Assembly: GCA_022574655.1 (NCBI GenBank)
Contig: JACZRQ010000014.1
Span: 1-37,664 of the forward strand
DNA: 37,664 nt
From: Chloroflexota bacterium
Lineage (GTDB): Bacteria; Chloroflexota; Dehalococcoidia; SM23-28-2; RBG-16-64-32
Direction: 5' to 3'
Part shown: one piece after another, positions 7,597-15,332 of the stretch
How positions within the stretch are numbered: position 1 is the stretch's first letter
How the letters are laid out: the number at the start of each line of letters is the position of its first letter
Translations under genes and position numbers: made by a program
The notes under the pieces: model-generated
Seen by the model: the letters and a program-made list of their open reading frames with translations, nothing else
What the model was told of the DNA's origin: nothing
The model's database searches: none

Positions 7597-8925
7597 ATGT
7601 TCGATTCTCTCTCCGATAAGCTTCAGGGCGTTTTTCAGCGCTTCGGCAGCCGCGGCACTCTTACTGAGAAGGACCTCGACGAGGCCCTTCGTGAGGTGCG
7701 GCTCGCTCTACTGGAAGCGGACGTCAACTTTAAAGTCGTCAAGGACTTCATCAAAGGCGTCCGCGAACGAGCCATAGGCGCCAACGTCACCAAGAGTCTG
7801 TCGCCCATGCAGCAGATCATCGATATCGTCCACCAGGAGATGATCCAGCTCCTCGGCGGCGGTCACAAGGGTCTCGAGAAGTCTCAGACCAAGCCCACCG
7901 TCATCATGCTCGTGGGGCTCAAAGGCTCCGGAAAGACCACCACCACCGCCAAACTTGCACTCTATCTGCGCCACCAGGGCGAAAAACCGCTGATGGTAGC
8001 GGCTGACCTTGAACGTGTCGCTGCCGTCGAACAGCTTCAGGCGCTCGGTAAACAGCTGAGCGTGCCGGTTTTTGCCATGCCACCGGGCACACCGACTAAA
8101 ACCATCACCAAGAATGCGCTCAAGGAAGCGAAGGAGATCAACGCCAGCTCGGTCATCGTCGATACGACCGGCTACGTCATGCTCGAGGAGGAAGACCACA
8201 AGGAACTCCGGGCGCTCCACAAGACATTAAATCCTACGGAAGTCCTCCTCGTCGCGGACGCGATGACCGGTCAGGAAGCAGTAACCGCGGCCGAAGAGTT
8301 CAACAAAGCGATCCCCGTGAGCGGCCTCATCCTCACGAAGCTCGACGGCGACGCGCGCGGTGGCGCCGCCCTTTCGATTCGAGCGGTCACAGGCATCCCG
8401 ATCAAGCTCGTCGGCGTCGGCGAGAAGGCGGACGCACTCGAAGACTTCTACCCTGACCGCTTCGCATCCCGCGTCCTCGGAATGGGCGACGTCCTTACGC
8501 TCATCGACAAGGCGAAAGCCGATCTGACGGACGAAGACGTCGAGTCCCTCACGGAGCGCATAAAGAAGGGGCAACTCACGCTCGACGACTTCCTGGAGCA
8601 GTACCGTAGAATCAAGAAGATGGGCCCGCTCAGTCAGCTCGTCGGCCTCCTTCCCGGACTCTCGCAGATCAAGAACAAGCTCAACGTCGACGACATGGAC
8701 GAAAGCTTCTTCGACCGCGTCGAGGCCATCATCTGTTCGATGACCAAGGCCGAGCGCCAGCACCCAGACATCATTGACGGCAGCCGCCGCAGACGCATAG
8801 CGACTGGCAGCGGTACCACCCCTGCAAACGTCAACCAAGTTCTAAAGCAGTACAGAGAAGCCAAAAAGATCATTCAGACGATCAGCACCGGCGGCGGCCC
8901 CAATATCACGTCGCTCCTTCGGTAG
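7597..8925 (+). CDS. ffh: Signal recognition particle GTPase Ffh
   Basis: The 442-aa Ffh targets ribosomes making membrane proteins to the translocon together with 4.5S RNA and FtsY. The N domain is residues ~1-90. The G domain has GLKGSGKTTTTAKLA (P-loop, 107-121), ADLERVAAVEQL (D137, R140) and TKLDGDARGG. The M domain ends with SMTKAERQHPDIIDGSRRRRIATGSG. The G3 motif is unusual: DTTGY (189-193) replaces DTAGR, and this Arg normally contacts the nucleotide or partner GTPase. The 4.5S RNA gene was not seen nearby. It heads the ffh-rpsP-khpA-rimM operon. Confidence 0.95.
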   Translation: MFDSLSDKLQGVFQRFGSRGTLTEKDLDEALREVRLALLEADVNFKVVKDFIKGVRERAIGANVTKSLSPMQQIIDIVHQEMIQLLGGGHKGLEKSQTKPTVIMLVGLKGSGKTTTTAKLALYLRHQGEKPLMVAADLERVAAVEQLQALGKQLSVPVFAMPPGTPTKTITKNALKEAKEINASSVIVDTTGYVMLEEEDHKELRALHKTLNPTEVLLVADAMTGQEAVTAAEEFNKAIPVSGLILTKLDGDARGGAALSIRAVTGIPIKLVGVGEKADALEDFYPDRFASRVLGMGDVLTLIDKAKADLTDEDVESLTERIKKGQLTLDDFLEQYRRIKKMGPLSQLVGLLPGLSQIKNKLNVDDMDESFFDRVEAIICSMTKAERQHPDIIDGSRRRRIATGSGTTPANVNQVLKQYREAKKIIQTISTGGGPNITSLLR

Positions 8926-8962
8926 CCCATGATCCTCTCAATCCCCACCATGGAGGTGCTAA

Positions 8963-9784
8963 TTGCTACGAATCCGTCTCGCTAGGGTAGGTAAGAAGAA
9001 ACAACCCTCCTACCGCATGGTCGTCGCCGACTCCCGCGCCCCCAGGGACGGCGCATTCGTCAAGATTATCGGCCACTACAACCCCTTGACCGACCCCGCC
9101 ACCCTCGTCGTCAAGGAAGACGAAGCCATCTACTGGCTCAAGAAGGGCGCACAACCATCTGACACCGCCGCCAAGCTGCTCACTCGCCTCGGCATCATGG
9201 AGAAGGCAGGCCGCGAGCCATTCATCTACAAAGGTCCCGACGTCCCGCCGGGCAAGAAGGGGAAGGACGGCGAACAGCCCCCGGCTGCTGCCGCTTCCAT
9301 CGCCGAGGCGACTACGGAAGAGCCCGCCGCCGAGGCACCTGCGGAAGAACCCGCCGCCGAAGCGACTACTGAAGAACCCACTGCTGAGGCTCCCGCCAGT
9401 GAGGCACCTGCGGAAGAACCCGCCGCCGAAGCGACTACTGAAGAACCCGCTGCTGAGGCTCCCGCCGCCGAGGCGCCTGTGGAAGAACCCGCCGCTGAGG
9501 CACCTGCGGAAGAACCCGCCGCCGAAGCGACTACTGAAGAACCCGCTGCTGAGGCTCCCGCCGCGGAAGAACCCGCCGCTGAAGCGACTACTGAAGAGCC
9601 CGCCGCGGAGGAGCCCACTGCTGAGGCACCCGCCGACGAGCCTGCAGCTGAGACGCCCGCGGAAGAGCCCGCTGCTGAAACTGAGCCGAAGACTGATGAA
9701 CCGGCTGAAGAATCCGCCCAGACCGATGCTTCCGACGGTGATAAGGCCGCCGAAGCGAAGGACAAGACCGCACCCACGGAGTAG
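8963..9784 (+). CDS. rpsP: 30S ribosomal protein S16 with a ~180-residue acidic repeat tail
   Basis: Residues 1-~85 are a normal S16 ([31 protein letters not shown]). The usual protein is 80-90 aa; this one has 273. From about residue 108 it is almost only Ala, Glu, Pro and Thr in repeats of the type EEPAAEAP and AEATTEEP, strongly negative and probably disordered. Actinobacterial S16 can carry a short A/E-rich tail, but this is longer. The start is TTG 8963, fixed by GGAGGTG at 8952-8958 and by conservation of the N-terminus. The repeat is also visible in the DNA, so its length may vary between strains. Confidence 0.93.
   Translation: MLRIRLARVGKKKQPSYRMVVADSRAPRDGAFVKIIGHYNPLTDPATLVVKEDEAIYWLKKGAQPSDTAAKLLTRLGIMEKAGREPFIYKGPDVPPGKKGKDGEQPPAAAASIAEATTEEPAAEAPAEEPAAEATTEEPTAEAPASEAPAEEPAAEATTEEPAAEAPAAEAPVEEPAAEAPAEEPAAEATTEEPAAEAPAAEEPAAEATTEEPAAEEPTAEAPADEPAAETPAEEPAAETEPKTDEPAEESAQTDASDGDKAAEAKDKTAPTE
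9300..9690 (+). repeat. In-frame coding repeat in rpsP (Glu-Pro-Ala units)
   Basis: Units such as GAAGAACCCGCCGCCGAA and GCGACTACTGAAGAACCC recur many times with small changes. They encode the acidic tail of S16. The array is prone to slippage and to assembly collapse. Confidence 0.85.
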
Positions 9785-9789
9785 CCCTC

Positions 9790-10017
9790 ATGAGAGAACT
9801 CATCGAGTACATCGCCAAGTCTATTGTCGAAAAGCCGGATGAGGTGGAAGTGACCGAGGAGGACGACGAGGACCAGATCGTCTTTCACTTGAAGGTCGCA
9901 GAGGAGGACATGGGACGGGTCATCGGCAAGCAGGGTCGCATCGCCAACGCCATGCGCACGCTGCTCAAGGTGGCCGCCATCCGCAGAGGAGAGCGCGCGA
10001 TCCTCGAGATCGGCTAG
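9790..10017 (+). CDS. khpA: KH-domain RNA-binding protein KhpA (YlqC)
   Basis: The 75-aa single KH domain has the GxxG loop in VIGKQGRIANAMRTLL, followed by the usual VAAIRRGERAILEI strand. KhpA binds RNA, usually with KhpB/Jag, and affects ribosome assembly and cell elongation. It starts 6 bases after the rpsP stop and ends 8 bases before rimM, in the conserved rpsP-khpA-rimM order. An acidic insert (TEEDDEDQ) precedes the KH core strand. Confidence 0.93.
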   Translation: MRELIEYIAKSIVEKPDEVEVTEEDDEDQIVFHLKVAEEDMGRVIGKQGRIANAMRTLLKVAAIRRGERAILEIG

Positions 10018-10024
10018 TCCGCCT

Positions 10025-10555
10025 ATGGCGGGCTCAAACCTGCATACAGACGAAATCCCCGAAGGATACGTCGCCATCGGCCGCGTCATCGGCGCTCATG
10101 GTTTACGCGGTGACCTCAAGATCGAGCCGCTCGCTCCCGAATCGTGTCTTCAGCCCGATGTGCGAGTGCTGATCGGCGACTCGCAGCACGCCATCGAGCG
10201 ATTTCAGCACAGCGCCAACCGGGTAATCCTGAAGCTATCCGGCATCGACGGCCGGCAGCGTGCCCAGAGCCTTCGCGGATCGTACCTCCAGGTGCGGGAA
10301 GAAACCCTCGAGCCGCTGCCCGAAGGCCAATACTACCGATTCCAGATCATCGGCCTCAACGTCCGCTCCACCGACGGCCGCGGCCTCGGACGCATCGTAA
10401 GCGTCATCGCTACCGGCGCCAATGACGCTTACGAAGTCGAAGGCCCCATCGGCGCCTTCCTCATCCCCGCCACCGCCGAAGTCGTCACCGACATCGACCT
10501 CGCCTCCCGCACCATGACGATCGATCCCCTCCCCGGCCTCCTACCCAGCGACTGA
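10025..10555 (+). CDS. rimM: Ribosome maturation factor RimM
   Basis: The 176-aa product has the RimM N-terminal barrel (residues ~15-90: VAIGRVIGAHGLRGDLKIEPL) and a C-terminal PRC barrel (~97-172: YYRFQIIGLNVRSTDGRGLGRI, AFLIPATAEVVTDIDL). RimM binds S19 and helps assemble the 30S head. It closes the operon. The usual next genes trmD and rplS are not present; a terminator-like hairpin and a tRNA follow instead. Confidence 0.93.
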   Translation: MAGSNLHTDEIPEGYVAIGRVIGAHGLRGDLKIEPLAPESCLQPDVRVLIGDSQHAIERFQHSANRVILKLSGIDGRQRAQSLRGSYLQVREETLEPLPEGQYYRFQIIGLNVRSTDGRGLGRIVSVIATGANDAYEVEGPIGAFLIPATAEVVTDIDLASRTMTIDPLPGLLPSD

Positions 10556-10615
10556 CATTCGCCGAACATCGTGTCGGACCCCAGGTTTGCGCACGGCGAA
10601 GCCGTCGGCGGGGTC

Positions 10616-10641
10616 ATAGGGGGCGCAGCCCCCTATTTCTA
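10616..10641 (+). terminator. Terminator-like hairpin after rimM
   Basis: ATAGGGGGC (10616-10624) pairs perfectly with GCCCCCTAT (10628-10636) around a GCA loop, followed by the T-rich TTCT. It lies about 60 bases after the rimM stop. Confidence 0.7.
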
Positions 10642-10741
10642 GTAGGGTGGGCGGGAGGGCACCTATTTTCCTCCGATGTCCTTCGGAGAAGGACGAGGAT
10701 CCCACCGTGCCTCGCACGGGTATGGCGAGCCGCCCCCACCA
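10641..10741. other. Hairpin-rich intergenic segment upstream of tRNA-Ala
   Basis: Two perfect stem-loops, GTCCTTC/GAAGGAC (10678-10694) and CCGTGC/GCACGG (10705-10719), both with triloops, are flanked by GGTGGGCGG (about 10646-10654) and CCGCCCCCACC (10730-10740). These ends can pair with a small bulge. Together they could fold as one multibranch RNA or be a decayed intergenic repeat. No known RNA family was recognised. Confidence 0.35.
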
Positions 10742-10746
10742 TCCCA

Positions 10747-10752
10747 TATAAT
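10747..10752 (+). promoter_or_regulatory. -10 element of tRNA-Ala
   Basis: A perfect TATAAT lies 31 bases before the mature tRNA end; the -35 is weak (TGGCGA at 18 bp). A leader hairpin GGGCT/AGCCC (10760-10776) precedes the tRNA. Confidence 0.5.
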
Positions 10753-10783
10753 CACCCTAGGGCTTGCAACGAGCCCCCACCGT

Positions 10784-10859
10784 GGGGATATAGCTCAATT
10801 GGGAGAGCGCGGCGTTCGCAATGCCGAGGTTGCGGGTTCGAGCCCCGCTATCTCCACCA
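10784..10859 (+). tRNA. tRNA-Ala (anticodon CGC)
   Basis: The 76-nt cloverleaf has acceptor GGGGATA/TATCTCC with the G3:U70 pair that marks alanine tRNAs, D-stem GCTC/GAGC, anticodon loop TTCGCAA, T-loop TTCGAGC and an encoded ACCA end. It reads GCG codons. Confidence 0.95.
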
Positions 10860-10899
10860 AACTTTCTCTCCACGCCCATACGCCTGCAAGGACGGACCC

Positions 10900-11049
10900 G
10901 TGAACGATTTCGTCGTCATCTCGTTCCTTCTCACCGGAATGGTCATGATGGGCTTCGCCGGAGCCAAGGGACCGACCGCGGGCCGGCCGCTCATCGGCGT
11001 CGCCGGCATCGTGTCCTTCGCTGCCGGCATCGTCGTCGCCGTAGCCTAA
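10900..11049 (+). CDS. Small two-helix membrane protein (49 aa)
   Basis: GTG 10900 to TAA 11049 encodes MNDFVVISFLLTGMVMMGF, a short polar turn (GAKGPTAGRPL) and a second hydrophobic helix (IGVAGIVSFAAGIVVAVA). AGGACGG lies about 5 bases upstream. The predicted helical hairpin and clean codon use suggest a real gene, wedged between two tRNAs. No family was recognised. Confidence 0.5.
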   Translation: MNDFVVISFLLTGMVMMGFAGAKGPTAGRPLIGVAGIVSFAAGIVVAVA

Positions 11050-11063
11050 CGGTGGTCTAGCGC

Positions 11064-11092
11064 TCGACGACCGCTCAATTCGTGCCTAAAAT
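11064..11092 (+). promoter_or_regulatory. Promoter of tRNA-Arg
   Basis: TCGACG (11064-11069) and TAAAAT (11087-11092) are 17 bp apart, with the tRNA beginning 10 bases later. Confidence 0.5.
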
Positions 11093-11101
11093 GAGAACGG
11101 T

Positions 11102-11177
11102 GCCCCGGTAGCTCAGTGGATAGAGCATCGGTTTCCTAAACCGTGCGTCGCGGGTTCGAGTCCCGCCCGGGGCCCCA
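11102..11177 (+). tRNA. tRNA-Arg (anticodon CCT)
   Basis: The cloverleaf has acceptor GCCCCGG/CCGGGGC, D-stem GCTC/GAGC, anticodon loop TTCCTAA, T-stem GCGGG/CCCGC with TTCGAGT loop, and an encoded CCA. It reads AGG codons. The discriminator base is C, unusual for Arg, and pair 27-43 is a T-T mismatch. Confidence 0.92.
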
Positions 11178-11208
11178 CAGCCTGCTCGCAGGAATTGGAG
11201 GCATGCCC

Positions 11209-13227
11209 ATGTCTTCGTCGCAGAACCGCAATAGCGAAGCAAGTGGATTCGTCTGCCCCATGCCCTTAGTCTTGCCCCTCCTACGCTCGCGCATAGCCGC
11301 CACAGTCGCGCTGGCGGCCATTCTCCTGACGTTCGGGGCCGGCAACAACTCCATCGCAGCCGTCTCGTTCGATCCAGCGAGCGTCATCTGCTTCGAGACG
11401 CTCGAAACCCCAGAAGCGTGCGACGGGGACACCAGTCCAGACGCGGTCACAGACTTACGCCAACAAATCTGCGTTGGCTGGAACGAAGACTGCACTGTCA
11501 AGGATTCGCCGGTCTTCCAGTCAGACTTTGGCGAGATCGTTCGCTTCACTCCAGCCGCGTTCGGCACGCCAACTGTCCCCCCCGGCGCCATCGCGGGCCG
11601 GATGACGCAGGAAATCACCATGGGTCTTCTAAGCAACCCCTGCTCCACAACCATACAAACGTCGGTAACACTCATGACCGCTAGCACCGATGTCCACGAT
11701 ACGATCGCGCCGAAGCCCTTCGGCGAGGCGGATGTGATGGAGCCGTTCGCCCTCGACGCCGATGGCAACGGCCTGCCGGATGGCATCGACCGGTATCCTG
11801 AATTCCTTAACGAACGCTTCAATGATCTACAGCCGGTCCTCCGGCTGTTCGGGACGACGTTCCTGCAGGGATCCTGGGCCGTCGTCAACCTGGTCTTCTT
11901 CGAGCCGGGCGTAACGCTGCCCATCGCCAACCGTTCCGTCCCACTCGATCCGACGCTCGGGGTGCCGGGCGTCGTAGTCATGAACGATCCGACAACTCCG
12001 CCACAGTCCGGGCCGATTAGCGATTTCTGCTCTCCGTCCATCATTGACTTCACGACGCTCGGATACACGCTGGACAACCCATGTACTCCGGTTGCCGTTG
12101 AGGGCGTAGCTTGCCCCGGCACTCAATCGATCTTCGAGAACCGCGGCTACCCGCTCTTCCCCTGTGAAGTCGGCAATAGACACGACGAAGACGGCGACGG
12201 AATAGTCAACGACGGCTGTCCGCAGGTCGGATCGACCGCCGAGAGCGGAGAGGAGTGCGATAACGACATCAGCGACGATTTCGAAGACTCGAACGTTAAC
12301 GACGGCTGTCCGCAGGTGGGTGACCATAGCGAGGGACAACGCATCCCGGGAACCTGCGTGGGTGCCGATGAAGGAGGGTGCATCTTCAGCAAGAATCCGA
12401 GCGATCCAGGTCCCGCCACCTTCGTCGTGCTCGCGACTAGCCTGCGCGACGCTGACAACGATGGCATCGAGAATGAGCTGGATGTCTGTCCTCTCATCGC
12501 AAACCCCAACTGGAACCCGCGTACTATTTCTCTCGACCCGGACTTCGATGGCCTGCCCACGACATGCGACCCGACACCATTGGAGAGCTTTGATTCCCTT
12601 CTGATCTGCCCTAGTGGGATAGTCGGGCCGGACGAGGATCAGGACTGTTACTCCAACCGCGCCGACAACTGTCCTTTGGTCAACCAACTAAAAGATCCTA
12701 GCAAACCACCGAGTCCCGACAACGGACCCGCTCCTTTGGACACTGACCTCGACGGCATCGGCGACGCCTGCGATCCCAATCCGAACGACCCGGACACTGA
12801 GGGTAAACTTTCAACCGTGTGTCTATTTCTTGAGCTCGAGGTTGGAGGCGACGGATCGCCCGCGATCGGCGTGCCCGTGTCCTCAGACTGCCCTCCGGTC
12901 TCTCCATCCGCCAAAGGCAACATCGATTGCGACAACGACATCGATGCCACAGACGCGCAACTCATCCTCTTTCACGTCGCCGAATTAACTCCAGGCCAAC
13001 CGATCCCCGCTTCAGCTAGCCAAGATTGTCCAGGAATCGGGGACCAGATCCCAACAGCAGAGTCTGGCGATGCCCTCGTACCTCCGGACCTCGTTGGCAC
13101 GAGGCACGGCGACATGGACTGCGATCACGATATCGATGCGGTGGACGCCCTCTTTATCTTGCGATTCGTTGCGAATCTGCCCGCAGGTCTACCGCCTGGT
13201 TGCGCACCGATTGGATTAAATCCATGA
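11209..13227 (+). CDS. Secreted protein with thrombospondin-3-like calcium repeats and C-terminal dockerin type I
   Basis: The 672-aa product has an N-terminal hydrophobic signal (IAATVALAAILLTFGAG). A Cys-containing region of unknown fold (~40-310) precedes Asp-rich calcium repeats (DEDGDGIVNDGCPQVG, LRDADNDGIENELDVCP, DTDLDGIGDACDPNPND). Two dockerin type I half-repeats end it: GNIDCDNDIDATDAQLILFHV and GDMDCDHDIDAVDALFILRFV. Dockerins bind cohesins; none is seen in this window. ATG 11209 is preferred to 11203 because GGAGG is then 7 bases away. It is probably anchored or displayed at the cell surface, with an unknown partner. Confidence 0.8.
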   Translation: MSSSQNRNSEASGFVCPMPLVLPLLRSRIAATVALAAILLTFGAGNNSIAAVSFDPASVICFETLETPEACDGDTSPDAVTDLRQQICVGWNEDCTVKDSPVFQSDFGEIVRFTPAAFGTPTVPPGAIAGRMTQEITMGLLSNPCSTTIQTSVTLMTASTDVHDTIAPKPFGEADVMEPFALDADGNGLPDGIDRYPEFLNERFNDLQPVLRLFGTTFLQGSWAVVNLVFFEPGVTLPIANRSVPLDPTLGVPGVVVMNDPTTPPQSGPISDFCSPSIIDFTTLGYTLDNPCTPVAVEGVACPGTQSIFENRGYPLFPCEVGNRHDEDGDGIVNDGCPQVGSTAESGEECDNDISDDFEDSNVNDGCPQVGDHSEGQRIPGTCVGADEGGCIFSKNPSDPGPATFVVLATSLRDADNDGIENELDVCPLIANPNWNPRTISLDPDFDGLPTTCDPTPLESFDSLLICPSGIVGPDEDQDCYSNRADNCPLVNQLKDPSKPPSPDNGPAPLDTDLDGIGDACDPNPNDPDTEGKLSTVCLFLELEVGGDGSPAIGVPVSSDCPPVSPSAKGNIDCDNDIDATDAQLILFHVAELTPGQPIPASASQDCPGIGDQIPTAESGDALVPPDLVGTRHGDMDCDHDIDAVDALFILRFVANLPAGLPPGCAPIGLNP

Positions 13228-13287
13228 TCGGCGTCCGCCCCGCGGCTCGAACCCATTTCGCGGATCAGTCCGCACCACCCCGACCCC

Positions 13288-14064
13288 TCACATCCCGCTG
13301 AAGTCTACCTCCCGCTTCTCACGAAACGCCCGGATCGCCTCCACGTTCGCCGGCGTCCCGATCGACTGCGCCATCGCCGGGTCCTCGCGACGCCGCGCCG
13401 CCGCCAGTGCCTCCGCCCGCACGTCCAGCAGCACCTGCTTCGTTCGACGCAGCGCTGACAGCGGCTGCTTCGCGATCTCCGACGCCTTCTCGAGAGTGCG
13501 GTCCATCAGCTCGGCGTCCGGGAACGCCGCCGCAGCCAGGCCCAGGGCCACCGCCCGCCCGGCGTCGATCCATGCACTCGTGTACAGAAGCTCCGCCGCC
13601 GCCTGAGGCCCAACGATCTCCTGCAGCAGGAAGCTGCTCCCGGCTTCGGGCACCAGTCCTAGAGACACGAACGGCGCCCGCAGCCGTGCCGAGTGCGCCA
13701 TGTAGACGATGTCGCAGTGCAGCAACATCGTCAGACCGATCCCAACGCCAACGCCGTTCACCGCCGCCAGCAGTGGCTTGTCGAAGGTGCTCAGTTGGTC
13801 GATGAACGGCCCGAAGCCATGCGGCAGCCCATCGTCGTGAACCGGCGCCGCCCCCATCTCGCTCAGGTCCTGCCCGCCGGAGAACGCTCCCGGCGCTCCC
13901 GTGATGACCGCCACCTTGATCGTGTCGTCGGCACGGGCGTCCGCAAGCGCGTCGCGAAGATCATCGTACTGCTGATCGTTGAAGGCGTTGCGGCGCTTGG
14001 GGCGGTTCATCGTCAGCAGCGCCACGCCGTCACGATGTTCGGACAGGACGGTCTCTCGGTTCAT
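13288..14064 (-). CDS. Enoyl-CoA hydratase/isomerase family (crotonase) protein
   Basis: The 258-aa product has the crotonase fold: RPKRRNAFNDQQYDDLRDAL, the oxyanion-hole segment GAPGAFSGGQDLSEMG, and DKPLLAAVNGVGVGIGLTMLLHCDIVYMA. LGLVPEAGSSFLLQEIVG carries the region of the second catalytic acid (E in VPEAG). The CoA substrate is not defined; fatty-acid or aromatic degradation is likely. ATG 14064 has GGAGGAG about 9 bases upstream. It is convergent with the dockerin protein and divergent from the EAL-CBS pair. Confidence 0.88.
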   Translation of the reverse strand: MNRETVLSEHRDGVALLTMNRPKRRNAFNDQQYDDLRDALADARADDTIKVAVITGAPGAFSGGQDLSEMGAAPVHDDGLPHGFGPFIDQLSTFDKPLLAAVNGVGVGIGLTMLLHCDIVYMAHSARLRAPFVSLGLVPEAGSSFLLQEIVGPQAAAELLYTSAWIDAGRAVALGLAAAAFPDAELMDRTLEKASEIAKQPLSALRRTKQVLLDVRAEALAAARRREDPAMAQSIGTPANVEAIRAFREKREVDFSGM

Positions 14065-14120
14065 CTCGATGCTCCTCCAGCAACTCGATCGAATGCCAAG
14101 CGCAGAGAATTGTAGCCTAT

Positions 14121-14155
14121 CGATCGCGCCGGGCGAAGACGATGCCCTGCGATCG
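14121..14155. repeat. Imperfect stem-loop between the divergent crotonase and EAL genes
   Basis: CGATCGC (14121-14127) pairs with GCGATCG (14149-14155), and the inner GGGC (14131-14134) pairs with GCCC (14144-14147). It lies in the control region shared by both genes and could be an operator dyad or an RNA hairpin in the EAL leader. Confidence 0.4.
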
Positions 14156-14261
14156 GTTCCCTTAACCAGGTCAGTAGTCTCTACAGGCAACGATTGGCCA
14201 ACCATTCGCGTCGGTAACAGTGCGTCTACTCAAATTGCACACGCTTTGAGGCGTTCAGCTT

Positions 14262-15332
14262 ATGTCTAACTCGAATATGAACAACAGGTCCGCGCAGGCG
14301 GGCCCGCTCGACGGGAGTTCTTCGCCGCCCAAACGAACGAATGGGCGATCCAGTAGCGGCCGCATGCTGATCATCGACGGCGAAGGGAACATCGAGCCGC
14401 TCGATCAGATATACGCCGGAACCTGGAAGATTTCACAGCCGGGGAGGATCCTGTCCCTTAACCAACGCTTTTCACGGCTTCTCGAAGTCCCCCAGTCCAT
14501 CACCGATCGACTCGCAGACGAAAACGAGATGCGGCGAGCGCTCGAGGAGAAGGAACTAGTCCTCTTCTATCAACCGCAGTTCAGCGCCCAGTCCGGGGAG
14601 ATCGTCGGCGCTGAGGCGCTCCTTCGTTGGCAGCACCCGACCCGTGGGCTAATATCCCCCGACTCGTTTATCCCCATCGCGGAGGAAACCGGCTTCATCG
14701 TTCCGCTTGGCGAATGGGTCATGCAGACCGCCTGCGCACAGACGAAGACATGGCAGAACGCGAAGCTCCCGCCGATCACGGTCGCCGTCAACGTGTCGCC
14801 CCGGCAGTTCCGTGAACGTTACCTCGCCCCAATGATCGAGCAGGCGCTGGTGGACAGCCGCCTCTCTCCCGAGTGGCTAGAGATCGAGATCACTGAAGGT
14901 ACGGCAATGGAAGACGTCGCCGTTTCAGCGGCGGTACTGGCCGACCTTTCCAAGATGGGCGCGCGCATCTCCATCGACGACTTCGGTACAGGCTACTCTT
15001 CGCTCGGTTACTTGAAGGTGTTCTCGCTACACACCCTCAAGATCGATCGGTCGTTCGTTGATGGCGTCACCACGGAACCAAACGATGCGGCTATCGCCGA
15101 AGCGATCCTCGCGATGGCCAAGGCACTCAATCTCGAAGTGGTAGCGGAAGGCGTCGAAACTGATGAACAGCTCAGGTTCTTCAGAGACCGGGGCTGTCAC
15201 AGAATTCAGGGCTTCCGTCTGGGCAAGCCGATGCCTGCCGACGACTTCGGCCGGCTTCTACAAGACGCGAAGAGCCTCGGCGACAGCCGCAACGGTAAAG
15301 TCACCACATTAAGCGTCAACGGGGGAATCTAA
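14262..15332 (+). CDS. EAL-domain cyclic-di-GMP phosphodiesterase
   Basis: The 356-aa product has an N-terminal ~85 residues without a recognised domain, then a complete EAL domain (~90-335) that would cleave c-di-GMP to pGpG. Active-site motifs are intact: E118-A-L-L-R, NVSPRQ, EITEG, DDFGTGYSSL, KIDRSFV, VVAEGVET and IQGFRLGKP. No GGDEF and no membrane helix are visible, so it should act in the cytoplasm. Its TAA overlaps the next ATG (TAATG at 15330-15334), which indicates translational coupling to the CBS protein. Confidence 0.93.
   Translation: MSNSNMNNRSAQAGPLDGSSSPPKRTNGRSSSGRMLIIDGEGNIEPLDQIYAGTWKISQPGRILSLNQRFSRLLEVPQSITDRLADENEMRRALEEKELVLFYQPQFSAQSGEIVGAEALLRWQHPTRGLISPDSFIPIAEETGFIVPLGEWVMQTACAQTKTWQNAKLPPITVAVNVSPRQFRERYLAPMIEQALVDSRLSPEWLEIEITEGTAMEDVAVSAAVLADLSKMGARISIDDFGTGYSSLGYLKVFSLHTLKIDRSFVDGVTTEPNDAAIAEAILAMAKALNLEVVAEGVETDEQLRFFRDRGCHRIQGFRLGKPMPADDFGRLLQDAKSLGDSRNGKVTTLSVNGGI

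Noticed and set aside
9300-9690. Repeat array as CRISPR
   Set aside because: Units are in-frame codon repeats without unique spacers.
9226-10089. Ser/Ala-repeat frame on the minus strand
   Set aside because: It is the antisense of the S16 acidic repeat tail.
11143-11208. Upstream extension of the dockerin gene into tRNA-Arg
   Set aside because: The frame is open but translates tRNA sequence; ribosome site GGAGG supports ATG 11209.
13225-13269. Bulged inverted repeat between the dockerin and crotonase genes
   Set aside because: Arms are only 4-5 bp with long gaps, too weak for a terminator call.
14160-14167. CCTTAACC box upstream of the EAL gene
   Set aside because: Only one box is present; no partner at 11 bp.
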